A stretch of DNA of 9,112 bases from Myxococcota bacterium (GCA_963169055.1 CAUJFU010000024.1:1-9112); one strand, 5' to 3'. Positions 1 through 7,427 are shown, numbered from the stretch's first letter. Notes: generated by a model not told the origin, from the sequence alone. Made by a program: numbers and translations.

Positions 1-52
1 ATCGAGAAACACCACATCGTTGCCACGCATTAACACGACAGCAACGGGCGCG

Positions 53-1180
53 ATGGAACTCGTCCATCTCGAAGAAGAACGCTATCAGACGTTAAAAAAG
101 CTCGGAGAAGGCGGCGCTGGCGAAGTGGTCTTGGTTAAAGACAACGATATCCGCCGCATGGTCGCGATGAAACGGATCAAAGAAGATCGCCGCAATGCTT
201 CTCAGATCATGCGTTTTCTCGAAGAAGTCCAAACCGTCGGGCAGCTCGAACATCCCAACATCGTTCCGATCCATGACGTCGGGATCGACGAAGACAACAA
301 CTACTATTTCACGATGAAGTTCGTGCAAGGCGAGACGCTGTCTGGTGTGATCGAAAAGCTGCGGGCGGGCGATCCTGCTTCTCACAAGCGCTACTCCTTT
401 GAGCGGCGCGTCCAGGTCTTTATAGAGATCCTGCACGCGATCCATTTTGCCCACAAACACGGCTACATCCATCGCGATATCAAACCCGAAAACATCATGA
501 TCGGCGAATACGGCGAAGTCCAAGTCATGGATTGGGGTATCGCCAAAAAGATCCGTCACTCGCCCCAATTCCCCACGCCCCAAATCTCCCAAGGCACCCA
601 AGAGATGATCGATCGGATCAAAAGCGAGCTTGGCGATACATGGGGAGAGCGCGTATTCCAAACCCAACAAGGCCAACTGATCGGAACCCCCGCCTATATG
701 TCCCCCGAACAAGCGATGGGTTACGAGATCGACGAACGCAGCGATATCTACAGCCTTTGCGTCCTGTTGTACGAATTCGTCAACCTCCGCCATTATCTCG
801 AACACAAGACCAATCTCACCGAATTGTTGATGGGCATCGTGATGGAACCGCCGATCGACTCCGAGCATATCTCGAATGCCCACCAAGGCCCGACCCCACG
901 CGAGATCTGCTTTTTCCTTCGCAAAGGGATGCAGAAAAAACCCGAAGATCGATTCCAAAGCATCCCCGAGATGATCGAAGAGATGCAAGCCAATCTCGAA
1001 GGCCGCATCTGTGTCTATTGTCCTTCGACTTTCCTCAAACGCGGCGCTCACGAATATGGCCGCTACCTCGACAACCACCGTGTTCTCGGTGTGGTCTTGT
1101 TTTGCTTGCTCGCCATCGTCCTCGGCGTCGGCTTGTTCCAAACCACCCGATGGTTGCTCGCGATCTTCAGCGCAGGTTAA
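53..1180 (+). CDS. Membrane-anchored Hanks-type Ser/Thr protein kinase
   Basis: A 375-residue protein that transfers phosphate from ATP to Ser/Thr of unknown targets. Visible kinase motifs, numbered from the ATG at 53: glycine loop GEGGAG (18-23), VAMK with catalytic Lys40, alpha-C Glu near 57-58, HRDIKPEN (140-147) with the catalytic Asp, DWG (160-162) in place of DFG, and GTPAYMSPEQA (211-221). The segment between DWG and SPE is about 60 residues, longer than usual, with a charged helix-like insert. A Cys pair (CVYC, about 320-323) follows the kinase domain, then one hydrophobic segment (about 344-362) and a short tail, so the catalytic domain should be cytoplasmic with no extracytoplasmic sensor. 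The start is uncertain: the frame is open to the window edge and a TTG lies at 20, but the residues before the ATG look non-coding and neither start has a clear Shine-Dalgarno. Kinase identity is secure; substrate is unknown. Confidence 0.93.
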   Translation: MELVHLEEERYQTLKKLGEGGAGEVVLVKDNDIRRMVAMKRIKEDRRNASQIMRFLEEVQTVGQLEHPNIVPIHDVGIDEDNNYYFTMKFVQGETLSGVIEKLRAGDPASHKRYSFERRVQVFIEILHAIHFAHKHGYIHRDIKPENIMIGEYGEVQVMDWGIAKKIRHSPQFPTPQISQGTQEMIDRIKSELGDTWGERVFQTQQGQLIGTPAYMSPEQAMGYEIDERSDIYSLCVLLYEFVNLRHYLEHKTNLTELLMGIVMEPPIDSEHISNAHQGPTPREICFFLRKGMQKKPEDRFQSIPEMIEEMQANLEGRICVYCPSTFLKRGAHEYGRYLDNHRVLGVVLFCLLAIVLGVGLFQTTRWLLAIFSAG

Positions 1181-1257
1181 AAACACGGCTTTTCTAGGGC
1201 CAACTGCGTGACACCTCACAGATAGACAGATCCGTCCGATGCCGAGGGGTGGGAACG

Positions 1258-1313
1258 TTGACGAGCAGATGAAGCGAACGTATGCTTGCGCGCCACGTAG
1301 AGCGTGTTATACT
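1258..1313 (+). promoter_or_regulatory. Candidate tandem promoters for the pcnB-like gene
   Basis: Two sigma70-like arrangements lie in the 182-bp gap after the kinase gene. The upstream one is TTGACG (1258-1263), 17 bp, TATGCT (1281-1286), predicting a start near 1293. The downstream one has a good -10, TATACT (1308-1313), with only a weak TTGCGC (1286-1291) 16 bp before it, predicting a start near 1320. Either would give the pcnB-like gene its own transcript. No intrinsic terminator is visible after the kinase, so read-through is also possible. The rest of 1181-1362 shows nothing recognisable. Confidence 0.5.
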
Positions 1314-1362
1314 CCGCGCCACATGAGGCCGATTTTTTCTTCCCATCACGAGCATAAGATCC

Positions 1363-2715
1363 ATGCAGCCATCTTCTCGACGACACCCAACCCCCCGAGC
1401 TTCCGCTTCCCAAGGCTCTCCACCACCGCCCTCGCCGCTTGTACCCAAAACCACCATCCTCGACATCGGGGATCACTCCCTTGATCCGTCAAAGATCGAT
1501 CCCAAAGCTGTTTGGGTGCTTGAGCGCCTCAATGCTTTCGGACACACCGCCTATTTAGTCGGAGGGAGCGTGCGCGATCTGCTGCTTGGACGCGCCCCCA
1601 AAGACTTCGATATCTCCACAGACGCCACGCCTTCGGAGATCAAGAAGCTGTTTGCAAATAGCCGAACGATCGGGCGTCGCTTCTTGATCACGCACATTTA
1701 TTTCCGCGATGGCGATGTGGTCGAAGTCAGTACCTTTCGCAGCCTCCCCCCTCCCGGCCACCGCTCCCACGGCCCCCGCGCCGAAGACAACGAGTTCGGA
1801 ACCCCAGAAGAAGACGCTCTGCGCCGCGATCTGACGATCAACGGGCTGTTCTACGATCTGCGCTCACAACGCATCATCGATCACGTCCAAGGTCTCGTCG
1901 ATCTCGACGCACGGATCGTCCGTATCATCGGCGATCCCAGAGTGCGCTTCCAAGAAGATCCCGTTCGTATGATGCGCGCTGTCCGACACGCCGCTCGCAA
2001 CGACTTTGCCATCGAACCACACACCCGCAACGAGATCCGCAAACAAGCGCCTCTGCTCAACACAAGCTCCACGGCCCGTGTACTCGAAGAGTTTTTGCGT
2101 GAACTGCGCGGCGGCTCCTCTGCTGCCTCGCTGCATCTGATGTGGGAAACAGGCTTGTTGCGAGGCTGGCTTCCCGAACTTGAACGCTGGCTACAACGCG
2201 ACAACAGCGACGAAGGGGCCGATCTGACGTGGCAATTAGGCCCGACCGTAACGGCCTATTGGGGAACCCAAGACGCTTTTTGGAATCACCTCCGCCAACT
2301 TGACGACCGCATATCCCGCGACAATGTCTTCCCCGATGATGCGCTGTTGTGCGCTTTTTTCTTGCCGCTATGGTGGAGAGCCGCCTTCTCTCTCCATGCT
2401 GAACAGCCCCGAAAACTCCAACGCTTGTGGCGAGATGCTTTTTGGCAAAGCGTTGATCCCCTGCTCGCAAGCTTTGGGCTTGGCGCACAACGCCGTGAGT
2501 CTTTTTATCTTTCGCTCCACGAATACTGGCAACTCCCCGGTCTTAGCGAACAACCCACGATCCCTCTGGCCTTGCGCGACCTACCTCACTTTTCGCTGAT
2601 GGTCGAATTGTTTCGCTTTGAACTCGAAGCCAACGAACTCCCCATCCCCCGATGGCTCGACAACATCCGCATCGCCGAACTCGATCCTGTCGCTTCGTTT
2701 CGTTGGGTCTTCTGA
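1363..2715 (+). CDS. pcnB: Poly(A) polymerase I-like class II nucleotidyltransferase
   Basis: A 450-residue enzyme of the poly(A) polymerase / CCA-adding class II nucleotidyltransferase family, which adds nucleotides to RNA 3' ends in the cytoplasm. Visible motifs: LVGGSVRDLLLG (65-76), then DFDISTDATP (81-90) with metal-binding Asp81 and Asp83; SRTIGRRFLITHIYF (100-114); VEVSTFR (120-126); EEDALRRDLTING (149-161); IIGDPRVRFQEDPVRMMRAVRHAAR (188-212). The IGRRFxI stretch resembles the signature used to separate bacterial poly(A) polymerases from CCA-adding enzymes, with Thr in the first position, and the spacing fits PcnB better than Cca. A Pro/Ser-rich N-terminal extension of about 35 residues precedes the core. 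The C-terminal third (about 260-450), rich in Trp and Leu, is not recognisable beyond the PcnB fold. ATG 1363 is the only good start, but its Shine-Dalgarno is weak. If a poly(A) polymerase, it would mark RNAs for decay; a CCA-adding role cannot be excluded. Confidence 0.85.
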   Translation: MQPSSRRHPTPRASASQGSPPPPSPLVPKTTILDIGDHSLDPSKIDPKAVWVLERLNAFGHTAYLVGGSVRDLLLGRAPKDFDISTDATPSEIKKLFANSRTIGRRFLITHIYFRDGDVVEVSTFRSLPPPGHRSHGPRAEDNEFGTPEEDALRRDLTINGLFYDLRSQRIIDHVQGLVDLDARIVRIIGDPRVRFQEDPVRMMRAVRHAARNDFAIEPHTRNEIRKQAPLLNTSSTARVLEEFLRELRGGSSAASLHLMWETGLLRGWLPELERWLQRDNSDEGADLTWQLGPTVTAYWGTQDAFWNHLRQLDDRISRDNVFPDDALLCAFFLPLWWRAAFSLHAEQPRKLQRLWRDAFWQSVDPLLASFGLGAQRRESFYLSLHEYWQLPGLSEQPTIPLALRDLPHFSLMVELFRFELEANELPIPRWLDNIRIAELDPVASFRWVF

Positions 2716-2744
2716 TCGATAAGGGTGGGCGGAAGGGGGGTGGC

Positions 2745-2804
2745 GAAGAGCTAGGGGGAGAAAAAGTGAGATGGTGATGAAGAGCTAGGGGGTGAAAAAG
2801 CGAG
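2745..2804. repeat. Two-copy 26-bp direct repeat at the pcnB/khpB convergent junction
   Basis: Copies at 2745-2770 and 2779-2804 share GAAGAGCTAGGGGG followed by GAAAAAG and GAG, differing at only two positions, with a period of 34 bp. On the minus strand each contains CTTTTTC, and the copy next to the khpB stop follows a weak GCG/CGC hairpin (about 2801-2810). It may therefore contribute to termination of the leftward operon, but the stem is too short to call a terminator. The 95-bp junction holds no gene. Confidence 0.6.
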
Positions 2805-2810
2805 GTCGCG

Positions 2811-5033
2811 TTAACGACGCCCTTGGCTTGGGCGTTGGCGGGGAGTGATCCCGGGGGGCGAGAGCACAAGGCGGCGGAAGATGCCTTCGCCATCCGAAAA
2901 GGTGCGGATCTTGCCGTGTGAGTTTCCGATATGTGTGTGGATCTGGCGTCGTTCGTGTGAATTCAGCATATCGATCAGGATGGATTTTCCGAGGTGTTGT
3001 GCGCGCTCTGCGAGCAGAGCCGAGATCCGCGCAAACCGAGCATCTTCGGATGAATCGTCGTGCGGAGGCTTTCCATCGACGACCGCATCGCGATGGGGGC
3101 GCGTGTCTCGATGAGAAGGCCGTTCGTCCGCCTCTTCATGAGCCTCGGAGATCTCTGCATCAAGCTCCTCGCTCGAATCCTCGACAAACTCTTCGCTCTC
3201 GTCTCCAACAAACCCCTCAGCGTCGTCATCAAACCCTTCCGCACCTGCATGAAACTCTTCGACCTCATCTTCTTCGTCGATCTCTTCGATGTGGTCGGCG
3301 TTTGCGTGTTTTGCTTGGACGGAAGCGATGGATCTTTCTTCGGCAAGAGGTTTGCTTTTTTCGGGCCGTTGAGGAACAGCCGCTGCTTCGGGCTTTTGAC
3401 GAGCTGTCGCCGCTGCTTCGGGCTTTTGGCGAGCCGCTGCTTCGGGCTTTGGAGGAACCACCGCTGCTGCTTCGGGCTTTGGAGGAACCACAACTGCTGC
3501 TTCGGGCTTTGGAGGAACCACCGCTGCTTCGGGCTTTTGGCGAGATGCCGCTGCTTCGGGCTTTTGGCGAGCCGCGGCTTCGGGCTTTTGGCGAGCCGCT
3601 GCTTCGGGCTTTTGGCGAGCTGTCGCTGTTTCGGGCTTTGGAGGAACCACAACCGCTGCTTCGGGCTTTGGAGGAACGACTGCTGGTTTCGCGGCGATGG
3701 CTTGAACCTCGGCAGCAGGCGAGATATCGATCTCTTGAAGGGGCGTAAAGATGAAGCGGATCGCACTGCCCGACCGAAAACGATAACGCAAAACTTTCGC
3801 AAGTAGATAACCCACGTTTTGGTAAAGCTCGGTGACAAGGGCGTGTTCATCACCGTTCAACGATGCGATGATCTCGTTTGAATACAGTAAGAGTTCTTGC
3901 CCGCCTGATCGACGATCTCCAAGCGCAACGCGCACAGGGAAACCAGAAGAAGTGAAGCAGCGCCACACAAAGTCCACAGCGTAGCGCAACATCGCTTGTT
4001 CGAGTACACCCGAAGCAACGCCGATTTGTTGTTCGTCTTCTTCCTCTTCTTCGCTGTCAGGGGCTTCAAAAGCGTCTTCTTCGCTTGATGAGATCGACGG
4101 CGTGGCTTTGACCACCGAAGCTGCTGCTTTTGCAACAGGAGCCGTCGCTGCTTTTGCCACGGGAGCCGTCGTGGTCGGTTCTTTTTTCGCTGCTTTTGCA
4201 ACGGGAGCAGCGGCTTCTTTTGCAGCGGCTTCTTTTGCAGCGGCTTCGGCCTTTTTGGAAGCCTCCACAGATCTTGTTTGGGCTTCTTTTTCGGGAGAAG
4301 AAGTCGCGACGGTTTCGGTTGTAGCTGAGGTTACAGAGAGTTCAGCGGCTTCCTCTGCTTTTTTCTTGGCGGGTTTTCGCCCACGAGCAGAGGTTTTGGG
4401 GGCAGCTTCTTCTGTGGGGGCTTCCGTCTTGGCCACAGCAACGGTCTCTGCCTTGGCCACAGCAACGGTCTCTGTCTTGGCCACAGCAACGGGTGCAGGT
4501 GTAGGCGCGGCGGCAGCGGGAACAACCACAGCAGCGGCATCGACGGTGGGTTCTGCTGTTTTTTTGGTTTTCTTTGTGCGAGAAGGTTCTGCGATGGTTT
4601 CAACCGCAGGGGCGTCAACGACCGCAGGAGCGGGCTTTGCAGAAGGCAACGCTTCTTTGGTTGGTGTAGCGGTGGCTTTGGCCGATGCAGCGGGCTTCGG
4701 CGATGTAGCGGATTCTTTGGTTGGTGTGGCGGTGGTTGCCGAGGCTACAGGCGTTTCATTAGCTGATGCAGCGGTGGTTTTGGCCGATGAAGCAGTTTCT
4801 TTTGTCGATGTAGCGGTGGTTTTGGCCGATGCAGCGGTGGTTTTGGTGGGGGCAGGTTTGGGGGCATGAGCGGCGAGCCAAGCTTGGCGGACAGCCTCGA
4901 CTTCTTCGGCATCAAGGGTTTTTTGGATGCTTTGGAATTTCTCGTAGCCGTTGTTTTGCAAGAACTCCAACATGTCTTTGCTGTCAACGCCAAGATCCTT
5001 TGCGATCTGGTAGATACGGATGCGTGTACTCAT
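2811..5033 (-). CDS. KhpB/Jag-like R3H protein with an N-terminal IF2_N domain
   Basis: A 740-residue protein in the position of khpB/jag, directly after yidC. Parts in order: residues 1-52 resemble the IF2_N module of translation initiation factor IF2 (RIRIYQIAKDLGVDSKDMLE, then a TLDAEEVEAVR helix). Residues 58-335 are an Ala/Lys/Thr/Pro-rich linker ending in an acidic run. Residues 340-435 look like the Jag KH domain, but the GXXG loop reads GDEH (394-397). Residues 449-559 hold eleven KPE(A/T)A repeats; 580-640 are highly acidic. Residues 663-728 form an R3H domain with MLNSHERRQIHTHI and TFSDGEGIFRR, matching the MNxxERRxIH and TxSxGEGxxR pattern of Jag R3H domains, then a basic tail. 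No Jag_N domain is visible. Ordinary KhpB is about 200-350 residues. ATG 5033 has AAGGAG (5044-5039) five bases upstream. An RNA- or ribosome-linked role is inferred. A pipeline might mislabel it as IF2-like; there is no GTPase domain. Confidence 0.85.
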   Translation of the reverse strand: MSTRIRIYQIAKDLGVDSKDMLEFLQNNGYEKFQSIQKTLDAEEVEAVRQAWLAAHAPKPAPTKTTAASAKTTATSTKETASSAKTTAASANETPVASATTATPTKESATSPKPAASAKATATPTKEALPSAKPAPAVVDAPAVETIAEPSRTKKTKKTAEPTVDAAAVVVPAAAAPTPAPVAVAKTETVAVAKAETVAVAKTEAPTEEAAPKTSARGRKPAKKKAEEAAELSVTSATTETVATSSPEKEAQTRSVEASKKAEAAAKEAAAKEAAAPVAKAAKKEPTTTAPVAKAATAPVAKAAASVVKATPSISSSEEDAFEAPDSEEEEEDEQQIGVASGVLEQAMLRYAVDFVWRCFTSSGFPVRVALGDRRSGGQELLLYSNEIIASLNGDEHALVTELYQNVGYLLAKVLRYRFRSGSAIRFIFTPLQEIDISPAAEVQAIAAKPAVVPPKPEAAVVVPPKPETATARQKPEAAARQKPEAAARQKPEAAASRQKPEAAVVPPKPEAAVVVPPKPEAAAVVPPKPEAAARQKPEAAATARQKPEAAAVPQRPEKSKPLAEERSIASVQAKHANADHIEEIDEEDEVEEFHAGAEGFDDDAEGFVGDESEEFVEDSSEELDAEISEAHEEADERPSHRDTRPHRDAVVDGKPPHDDSSEDARFARISALLAERAQHLGKSILIDMLNSHERRQIHTHIGNSHGKIRTFSDGEGIFRRLVLSPPGITPRQRPSQGRR
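3357..3689 (-). repeat. In-frame KPEAA coding repeat array inside the khpB-like gene
   Basis: About 330 bp encode residues 449-559 with eleven KPEA(A) or KPET(A) units separated by one of two spacers, RQ-type (ARQ, SRQ, TARQ) or VVPP-type. On the plus strand this appears as repeated GCTTCGGGCTTT cores followed by TGGCGAGC or GGAGGAACCA. Similarity at the base level and variable spacer lengths suggest slippage or unequal exchange. The peptide should be a disordered linker with evenly spaced positive and negative residues. Confidence 0.9.
4426..4491 (-). repeat. 24-bp tandem repeat coding VAVAK(T/A)ET in the khpB-like gene
   Basis: Three copies begin at 4426, 4450 and 4474 on the plus strand. 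Each has an 18-bp unit of the form G(T/C)CTTGGCCACAGCAACG, and GTCTCT joins them. They encode three VAVAK units (about residues 182-202) in the Ala/Lys-rich linker. The near-identical bases point to recent expansion. Neighbouring stretches have similar but more diverged repeats (KEAAA units near 4200-4260; SAKTTA units near 4740-4850). Confidence 0.8.
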
Positions 5034-5087
5034 GGGGTCTCCTTACCTCTGGTCGGACGGGCGTGATCGCGTAATCGTCGGGTCGTG

Positions 5088-6986
5088 TTAGCGGGAGGAC
5101 TTGGGCTTAGGCTTGTTGTTGTCGGAGCCGCTTGTTTTCTTTTGTGGGTTGTCGGGACCGCTTGTTTTCTTTTGCTGTTCGATCTTTTGGTATTCTTCAA
5201 CAGCAGAATTCATGCGGGTAAGCCAGTTGGGTTTGGCCTTTTTGGGATCGACGGGAACATCGGGCTGGTTATACACGATCCACTGGTGGAGTATACTGAT
5301 GCCGGTGTTGATCAGGATGTAAAGTGTCAATCCAGACGGCAGGAACAGCATAATGGCGGTAAAAAAGATCGGCATAAAGATCTTGAGCATCTTGGCTTGG
5401 ACTTCGTCCATGCCCGTTGTGGGGGACATTTTTTGCTGCAAGAACATCGAAGCGCCGAGGACAACCGGCATAATAAAGAAGGGATCTTTGAGCGAAAGGT
5501 CATCGATCCAGCCCGAGATAAAGGGGGCTTGGTACAATTCGACCGCATAAAACAGCGTGTTGTAAAGCGCGATCCAGATCGGCATTTGAAGCAACATCGG
5601 CAAGCATCCGCCCAAGGGGTTGATGCCTTCGCGTGTGTACAAGGCCATCGTTTCGCGCTGTAGGCTTTCTTTGTCATCGCCGTACTTGGCCTTGAGGCGT
5701 TGCAGTTCGGGGCCAAGCTTGGTCATCTTCTTCATCGACTGCATTTGCCGTGTAGTCGGGATCCATAGCAGGAGCTTGACGAAGACGGTCAACAAGATGA
5801 TCGCGATGCCCCAGTTTCCGAAGCGCCCAAAGCTGTTGTAGATAAACTGCATAAACCACAACATCGGCTTGGAGATGAAGGCAAAGATCCCAAAGTCGAT
5901 GGATTGATCGAGGCGATGGCCGACTTCGGCCAGTCTTTGATAATACTTCGGTCCCAAGAAGCCCTTGAGTTCGAGCGTTGCGATCTTCTGTGGTTCAAGC
6001 TGCGCTCCGCGATGGGTGGTGGTCGCCATGATCCAACCACCCAACGTCTCTTGCATCGAGCATCCCAACCCGCTACCGGGCGCTTTCCACGCAGGAATCC
6101 ACGCCATCATAAAATAACGCCGATCCACCGCCACAAAGTCCACATCCCCTTTTAAGACTTGGGGCTGCTTTTTGAGCGCGTTGATATCGGAGCGCGTCGG
6201 TGTTTTTTCTTTGCTCGCCAAGCACAAAGCCTCGAAGGTGTCGGCGGGTCCGCTAAAAAAACCACCCGATTGCATCTTGCTTGGGTCCACATAATCCGTC
6301 AGCACAAAGCTCATCCCTGTTTGGATTGCTTGTGTGGACTGGTTTTGCAAACGGTACGTCACTCGAAAGTCATAGGCTGCTTTTTGAAAATGGAGCCGCT
6401 TCTCAAGCACCAAAGCACCGCCGTCTTGAAGCTTGAAGCGGCGCTGCAAGACCACGCCGTCTTTTTCGGCGCGTACAGTCTCATAAACCACCAAGCCTTC
6501 GGGAGTGAGGGCATCTGCGGGAAGGCGCTTGCGCAAGGTCGCATCCAAGAAGCGCTCGCTAAAGGGAGGCATCTTGGCGAGGTCTTTGGGCAAGATCTCC
6601 AAAGGAACGCGCTGCTTTTTGTTATCAGGATCGCGGAAAGCGTGGATCTTCATCCCCACGATCCCACCGCCATAATTCGAGACGCGAACCGTAAACAGAT
6701 CGTGTTTGTAGGAGGCTTCTTTGCGCGGAAGAGCGTGGATCACCACAACCCGAGGGCGAGGTGCTGCTTTGGAGGCAGCAAGAGAGGTCGGACGTGACGA
6801 ACTCGCCAGCCAAGAAGACGACCGCGAGGCCGCCAGAGAGGTCGGGCGCGAAGTTGCTTTGTGTTTCTTGGCCTGCTTTGGTTGCACAGGCGGAGGCGGC
6901 GGAAAAAGATTCGACCACATGAACAGCAGGCCGATGCTGAGCACCAAAAAAGCGATCAGGCGTTTGGTATTGTCCATTCCATCCAT
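5088..6986 (-). CDS. yidC: Membrane protein insertase YidC
   Basis: A 632-residue inner-membrane insertase of the YidC/Oxa1/Alb3 family, which inserts and folds membrane proteins alone or with SecYEG. An N-terminal membrane segment (about 9-27) is followed by a Pro/Ser-rich stretch with two RPTSLAAS repeats (47-54, 65-72), and a large periplasmic domain (about 80-345) typical of diderm YidC. The conserved insertase core has membrane segments near 370-408, 458-484, 502-518 and 535-571, and a charged cytoplasmic hairpin (410-455). Family motifs include YGDDKESLQRETMALYTREG, NPLGGCLPMLLQMPIWIALY, QKMSPTTGMD and FLPSGLTLYILIN. The groove Arg of E. coli YidC appears as Lys404, a common replacement. 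The tail is Lys-rich and carries a short repeat. The first ATG (6986) has AAGGG about ten bases upstream and is preferred to ATG 6977. The yidD stop is 97 nt upstream and the khpB-like start 54 nt downstream, consistent with one operon. Confidence 0.97.
   Translation of the reverse strand: MDGMDNTKRLIAFLVLSIGLLFMWSNLFPPPPPVQPKQAKKHKATSRPTSLAASRSSSWLASSSRPTSLAASKAAPRPRVVVIHALPRKEASYKHDLFTVRVSNYGGGIVGMKIHAFRDPDNKKQRVPLEILPKDLAKMPPFSERFLDATLRKRLPADALTPEGLVVYETVRAEKDGVVLQRRFKLQDGGALVLEKRLHFQKAAYDFRVTYRLQNQSTQAIQTGMSFVLTDYVDPSKMQSGGFFSGPADTFEALCLASKEKTPTRSDINALKKQPQVLKGDVDFVAVDRRYFMMAWIPAWKAPGSGLGCSMQETLGGWIMATTTHRGAQLEPQKIATLELKGFLGPKYYQRLAEVGHRLDQSIDFGIFAFISKPMLWFMQFIYNSFGRFGNWGIAIILLTVFVKLLLWIPTTRQMQSMKKMTKLGPELQRLKAKYGDDKESLQRETMALYTREGINPLGGCLPMLLQMPIWIALYNTLFYAVELYQAPFISGWIDDLSLKDPFFIMPVVLGASMFLQQKMSPTTGMDEVQAKMLKIFMPIFFTAIMLFLPSGLTLYILINTGISILHQWIVYNQPDVPVDPKKAKPNWLTRMNSAVEEYQKIEQQKKTSGPDNPQKKTSGSDNNKPKPKSSR
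5121..5174 (-). repeat. Two-copy 30-bp-period repeat in the yidC 3' end
   Basis: Copies at 5121-5144 and 5151-5174 share GTCGG, two variable bases, then CCGCTTGTTTTCTTTTG on the plus strand. They encode the repeated QKKTSG(P/S)DN in the basic YidC tail (about residues 605-623). The in-frame period suggests the positively charged, probably disordered tail was lengthened by duplication. Confidence 0.75.
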
Positions 6987-7083
6987 AAACAGAACCCTTC
7001 GATGTTTGCGCCAAACCTCCCGCCAAAGCGGTAAGGAAAACGAAAAAAGCAGGAAATCAAAAGCGACGACTTTTCAACGAACT

Positions 7084-7422
7084 TTAAGGAACGGGGTCAA
7101 TTCCCCCGGGATGAAGGGGATGACAGCGTGCGATCCGACAAGCACCGAGCCAGACGCCTTTGGGCCCACCATAGCGCAAGATCGCACGGCGCGCATACTC
7201 TGAACACGTCGGCTGAAAACGACAAGCAGGCGGCGTTCGAGGCGATATCTGCGTCTGATAAAAACGGATCGCTCCAAGCATCACACGTTCGATCGGACCC
7301 GCGTCCCTTGTTTGCGCGATATCCGAAAGGACTGCGGAATCCGCTGTTTGTGCGAATGCTGCGTCCTTTGCGAAAGACGAGGTTTGGGGAGTCGTGGGCG
7401 ACCGATCTTGTGGATGCTTCAT
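7084..7422 (-). CDS. yidD: YidD membrane protein insertion efficiency factor
   Basis: A 112-residue member of the YidD (formerly DUF37) family, a small membrane-associated protein that assists YidC-dependent insertion; its exact mechanism is not established. The conserved core is nearly complete: IRFYQTQISP (52-61), CRFQPTCSEYARRAILRYG (67-85) and GACRIARCHPLHPGGIDPVP (93-112), with the family cysteines at 67, 73 and 100. The first 43 residues are Ser/Thr/Ala/Gln-rich with no clear function, making it longer than the usual 70-90 residues. I chose ATG 7422 because AAAGGAG (7434-7428) lies five bases upstream. The frame opens further back to an ATG at 7587, but that would overlap rnpA by 65 bases and add residues translated from a duplicated intergenic sequence. 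It lies 100 nt after rnpA and 97 nt before yidC. Confidence 0.95.
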   Translation of the reverse strand: MKHPQDRSPTTPQTSSFAKDAAFAQTADSAVLSDIAQTRDAGPIERVMLGAIRFYQTQISPRTPPACRFQPTCSEYARRAILRYGGPKGVWLGACRIARCHPLHPGGIDPVP

Positions 7423-7427
7423 CGAAG

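Noticed and set aside
1-33. Tail of an upstream gene ending IEKHHIVATH and a TAA stop
   Set aside because: Only ten codons are visible, with no recognisable family. All three plus frames are open for the first 30 bases, so this cannot be separated from chance.
1181-1210. Terminator after the kinase gene (AAAAACACGGCTTTTC)
   Set aside because: The A/T arms give only a weak stem, with no GC-rich helix followed by a T-tract.
92-1219. 375-codon open frame on the minus strand opposite the kinase gene
   Set aside because: It mirrors the codon bias of a clear kinase gene and has no family motif. The kinase motifs are decisive for the plus strand.
3357-3689. CRISPR array suggested by regularly spaced repeats
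   Set aside because: The repeats are in frame within a coding gene, the units are short and their spacers are themselves repeated, and no cas gene is present.
2918-4869. Long open frames (250-290 codons) on both strands across the khpB-like gene, with Leu/Arg- or Ala/Val-rich translations
   Set aside because: They are shadows of low-complexity repeats in the khpB-like gene and lack domains. The minus-strand frame with IF2_N and R3H features is the real one.
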